DNA of 15,371 nucleotides, taken from JBBIPA01 sp037443085 (GTDB lineage: Bacteria; Chloroflexota; Dehalococcoidia; GIF9; UBA5629). The stretch covers positions 1 to 15,371 of the forward strand of contig JBBIPA010000044.1 in NCBI GenBank assembly GCA_037443085.1. Reading direction: 5' to 3'. The notes below the pieces were generated by a model. It saw only the letters and a list, made by a program, of their open reading frames with translations, made no database searches and had not been told where the DNA came from. The position numbers and the translations under genes were made by a program. The stretch's first letter is position 1, and every line of letters begins with the position of its first letter. Below are positions 12,508 to 15,371 of this stretch, piece by piece.

Positions 12508-15371
12508 GTGGAAAATAAGTTCTTAGCCCCGCTAATTGCCGGCATTATTTACGTTTCCTTACTAATCTTTACCATTGCTAATCGTCCGTCGCAGAAACAG
12601 CAGTGGCTTTTTGCCATCTATCTGTTCACTGCCATGATGTGGAGCGTCAGCGATTTCCTGTTGCGTAGTGATTTCTTTATTGAACATAAGCTTCTTCTAT
12701 TCAGACTGGTTATCTTCTTCTCAGTATGGTGGGCGGTGCAGCTCTACTACTTCACCAGAATCTTTCTCAATTTGCCTGGCGGTGTGGGAATCTGGTGGGG
12801 CTATGGCTGTCTGCTGCTTTTCGGTATTTTGATTGTCCTGGACTACATACCACCCGGTCTTACAGTTGAGGCTGGACATGTCACGCCGACCTACGGTTGG
12901 TGGATTATCCTGTACGTTCTGCCTCTTGTCACGCTGGCAGGTCACGGTATTTATTCTTTGATTAAGAGGTTCAGGGCGGTTACCGACCTTGAGGAGCACA
13001 ATAAAGTCGGCTATCTGGTTATCGCTATCTGCTTGTTGATTGTGTTTGGTTTTGCCGGAATCACTCCTCTGGCGAGCGGGTTCCCGGTCAGCCACCTCGG
13101 CGGTCTGCTTTCGGCATCTATATTGACCTATGCAGTAGTAAGGCATGAACTGATAAGCTTCAATGTAGTGCTGCGGCGCGGTCTGGGATTGCTAAGTCTG
13201 GCGGCTATGGGCTTTGTGGCCAGCTTATTGTTGTTCTTTATAATTCACTTGCTGGTTGGCTTCGAGCTTGAACCGGTTACTCTGATTTTAGCCACATTTG
13301 CCGTACTCATCGTGGCCTGGTTTCTTCAGAGGGTGCGCCCGGTTTTTCTGGGAACGGTAGAGCAGCTATTTTTCCGGGAAAGGTACAAGCATCGCCAGGA
13401 ACTGCTTGACTTCGTCAGGCGCGAAATGAGTGGCGTTTTCAGCTTACAGGAGCTCAGCGAAGGATTGTTACCGCCGCTGGTGAAAGCCCTGGATTGCCGG
13501 GGAGCGCATGTGTTACTACGAGAAACCAGCGGTGATTTCGGCATGATGTTTTCCGAGCCGAATAGAAAGTCAGATGGTCCATCGCTGAGCATCAGGCAGA
13601 GTAGCCCCATTGTCGACTGGCTTAAGAAGGATTATTTAACACGGGAGAATATTGAAGTTCTCCCTGAATTTCGTGGCTTATGGGAGCAGGAGCGCGATAA
13701 GCTAAAGGCTCTGGGCATAGAGATGCTCTTTCCGCTGGTAAGCAGGGGTAACCTCATAGGGATACTGGCGGTAGGACGGAAACAGTCCGGTAAATATTCT
13801 GTGGAAGACACCAGCCTGGTAGCCAGCATTGCCAGCCAGGTGGCTATAAATCTGGAAAAAGAACGCCTCCAGGAGGAATTGAGGAAGCGAGAGCAGGAGC
13901 TGGCACTGATCAATAAGCTGGCGCTGGTGATAACCTCCAGCTTGAATATACAAGAAGTATACGATGCTTTCATCGCCGGGTTGAGAGAGGTGATAGATAT
14001 TGACTTCGCTACCGTGTCTCTTATCGAGGGGAAGGACTTGTGTTTTTCTGCTCTGTCCTCGCAGGTGGGTTCTGCCTGGAAAATAGGGGAGAAAATTCGC
14101 CTCAGCGGTACGGGCACGGAATGGGTGGTTCGCCATAAAAAGAGCCTGATGGAGCCTGACCTGGAGCATGACAGGATGTTTAGCACCGGTGGCAAATATC
14201 TTAAACAGGGGATTCGCTCCCTGGTTTACCTGCCCCTCATCAGCAAGGATGAGGGCATCGGCAGCCTGATTATCGGTAGCTGCCTTCCCCATGCCTATAC
14301 CCCGACGCAGATTAATCTTTTGGAGCGTCTGGCGGCTCAGATTTCAACATCGATAGCTAATGCACAATTGTATGCCAAAGCTGAGCAAAGAGCGAGGGTT
14401 GATGAACTCACCGGCCTGTACAACCGCCGTCATTTCGACGAAACTCTCAAACATGAGATCGACCGCCATTCCCGCTACGGCAGCATGCTGTCACTGGCTT
14501 TCATTGACCTGGATAACTTCAAGAAATACAATGACGCGCTGGGGCATCTGGTCGGCGACAAGCTGCTGGCGCAAATCGGGCATCTACTGCAGTCGTCCGT
14601 TAGGAATATTGATATGGCTTTTCGCTATGGTGGCGACGAGTTTGCCATCATTATGCCTCATACCTCGGCTGAGAACAGCCTGGCCGTGTCTGAGAGAATC
14701 CGGGATGGTATGGCTGCGGAAAGTGCTGACGCTCAGATATCGGTAACCGCGAGCTTTGGCATAGCCTCCTGGCCCAGCGATGGACTGACTGTAGACCATC
14801 TTATTAATGCTGCTGACAAGGCGCTGTACTATGCCAAGCGTACCGGAGGCAATAGAAGCTGCCTGGTGTCTCAGATGCTGCTGCTGACCACCGATGTCCA
14901 TGAAAAGACGCCTGTGGCTGAAAAAGAGACCTTAAACATCATCTATGCTCTGGCGTCAACTATCGAAGCCCGTGATGCTTATACCTACGGTCATTCTCAG
15001 AAAGTACGGGCTTATGCTGTGGCTCTGGCTGAATCGCTCAGCTTGCCTCCGGAAAAAGTAACGGCTATCAGCCACGCTGCCCTGCTACACGATATCGGCA
15101 AGATCGGTATTTACGATGAAGTACTGAACAAGAAAGGCAAGCTCGATATTCCCGAGTATGAACTTGTCAAGATGCACCCCCAGTTATCGCGAACCATAGT
15201 AGCCCATGTCTCCAGCCTGACTCCCTGCCTGCCGGCGATTCACCAGCACCATGAGCGCTGGGATGGTAAAGGCTACCCGGGAGGCCTGAAAGGTGAGTCC
15301 ATTTCGCTGGAAGGGCGTATCCTGGCTATCGCCGATGCCTTCGATGCCATGACCTCCAAGCGCCCCTATCA
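12508..15371 (+). CDS. membrane c-di-GMP protein: 7TM-GAF-GAF-GGDEF-HD-GYP (3' end cut)
   Basis: The reading frame stays open from the GTG at 12508 to the window end: 954 codons plus two bases, no stop. A TAA sits directly before the GTG, so it cannot start earlier; the ribosome site is weak. Residues 1-285 are strongly hydrophobic, like the 7TM N-terminal region of histidine kinases (including a VVRHELISF segment) plus two further helices. Two GAF-like sensory domains follow (about 295-455 and 465-615). The GGDEF domain (about 632-790) has an intact GGDEF motif (708-712) and an RxxD inhibitory site (R699, D702), so it may be an active diguanylate cyclase with product inhibition. The HD-GYP phosphodiesterase domain begins near 805 with H861-D862 (HDIGKIG) and G922-Y-P924 intact. 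It should make and break c-di-GMP at the membrane in response to an unknown signal. It is monocistronic at its 5' side. Confidence 0.92.
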   Translation, partial: MENKFLAPLIAGIIYVSLLIFTIANRPSQKQQWLFAIYLFTAMMWSVSDFLLRSDFFIEHKLLLFRLVIFFSVWWAVQLYYFTRIFLNLPGGVGIWWGYGCLLLFGILIVLDYIPPGLTVEAGHVTPTYGWWIILYVLPLVTLAGHGIYSLIKRFRAVTDLEEHNKVGYLVIAICLLIVFGFAGITPLASGFPVSHLGGLLSASILTYAVVRHELISFNVVLRRGLGLLSLAAMGFVASLLLFFIIHLLVGFELEPVTLILATFAVLIVAWFLQRVRPVFLGTVEQLFFRERYKHRQELLDFVRREMSGVFSLQELSEGLLPPLVKALDCRGAHVLLRETSGDFGMMFSEPNRKSDGPSLSIRQSSPIVDWLKKDYLTRENIEVLPEFRGLWEQERDKLKALGIEMLFPLVSRGNLIGILAVGRKQSGKYSVEDTSLVASIASQVAINLEKERLQEELRKREQELALINKLALVITSSLNIQEVYDAFIAGLREVIDIDFATVSLIEGKDLCFSALSSQVGSAWKIGEKIRLSGTGTEWVVRHKKSLMEPDLEHDRMFSTGGKYLKQGIRSLVYLPLISKDEGIGSLIIGSCLPHAYTPTQINLLERLAAQISTSIANAQLYAKAEQRARVDELTGLYNRRHFDETLKHEIDRHSRYGSMLSLAFIDLDNFKKYNDALGHLVGDKLLAQIGHLLQSSVRNIDMAFRYGGDEFAIIMPHTSAENSLAVSERIRDGMAAESADAQISVTASFGIASWPSDGLTVDHLINAADKALYYAKRTGGNRSCLVSQMLLLTTDVHEKTPVAEKETLNIIYALASTIEARDAYTYGHSQKVRAYAVALAESLSLPPEKVTAISHAALLHDIGKIGIYDEVLNKKGKLDIPEYELVKMHPQLSRTIVAHVSSLTPCLPAIHQHHERWDGKGYPGGLKGESISLEGRILAIADAFDAMTSKRPY

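Noticed and set aside
12721..14901. Several long reverse-strand frames under the GGDEF/HD-GYP gene
   Set aside because: The forward frame carries complete, ordered domain motifs; the reverse frames are its antisense shadows.

Overview
The window looks like chromosomal DNA of an anaerobic or facultatively anaerobic bacterium with roughly balanced base composition. The gene mix is an Isf-like flavodoxin with extra cysteine clusters, a split B12-dependent acyl-CoA mutase, a thiolase paired with a DUF35 zinc-ribbon/OB protein, acyl-CoA ligases, a bacterial GH3 protein and a worn IS3-type remnant. It would fit an uncultivated Chloroflexota (Dehalococcoidia-like) or Desulfobacterota lineage. That placement is inferred from gene content only; no rRNA or marker gene is present.

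Layout. (a) 1-1986, + strand: a good sigma-70 type promoter with an inverted repeat at its start point and a long leader, then a SnoaL/NTF2-like protein (338-937) and a flavodoxin-family protein with two cysteine clusters (1066-1986). Two similar small palindromes lie between these genes. (b) 2067-3808, + strand: a CoA-binding, NDP-forming acyl-CoA synthetase alpha-type protein, followed immediately by the left end of a decayed IS3-family element that may have destroyed a partner gene. (c) 3809-4930, + strand: a site-2 type membrane metalloprotease with paired CBS domains. (d) 10491-5022, - strand: a five-gene operon-like run, DUF35 zinc-ribbon/OB protein > thiolase > B12-binding mutase subunit > acyl-CoA ligase > mutase catalytic subunit. 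(e) 10549-10699: a divergent control region with a perfect 17-bp palindrome between the -35 and -10 of the rightward promoter and a second palindrome near its start point. (f) 10700-12358, + strand: a GH3-type adenylate-forming protein ending at a textbook terminator. (g) 12444-15371, + strand: a consensus promoter and a large 7TM-GAF-GAF-GGDEF-HD-GYP cyclic-di-GMP protein cut off by the window end.

How it may work together. The minus-strand cluster reads like a small carbon-skeleton pathway. A carboxylic acid would be activated to its CoA thioester by the ligase, rearranged by the B12 radical mutase (separate large and small subunits), and cleaved or condensed by the thiolase/DUF35 pair. By eye, the large subunit differs from methylmalonyl-, isobutyryl- and 2-hydroxyisobutyryl-CoA mutases at substrate-pocket positions, and the thiolase lacks the usual second catalytic cysteine. 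The substrate therefore cannot be named and may be new. The divergent GH3 gene shares the palindromic control region and could be co-regulated. This cluster is the most promising candidate for undescribed biology in the window.
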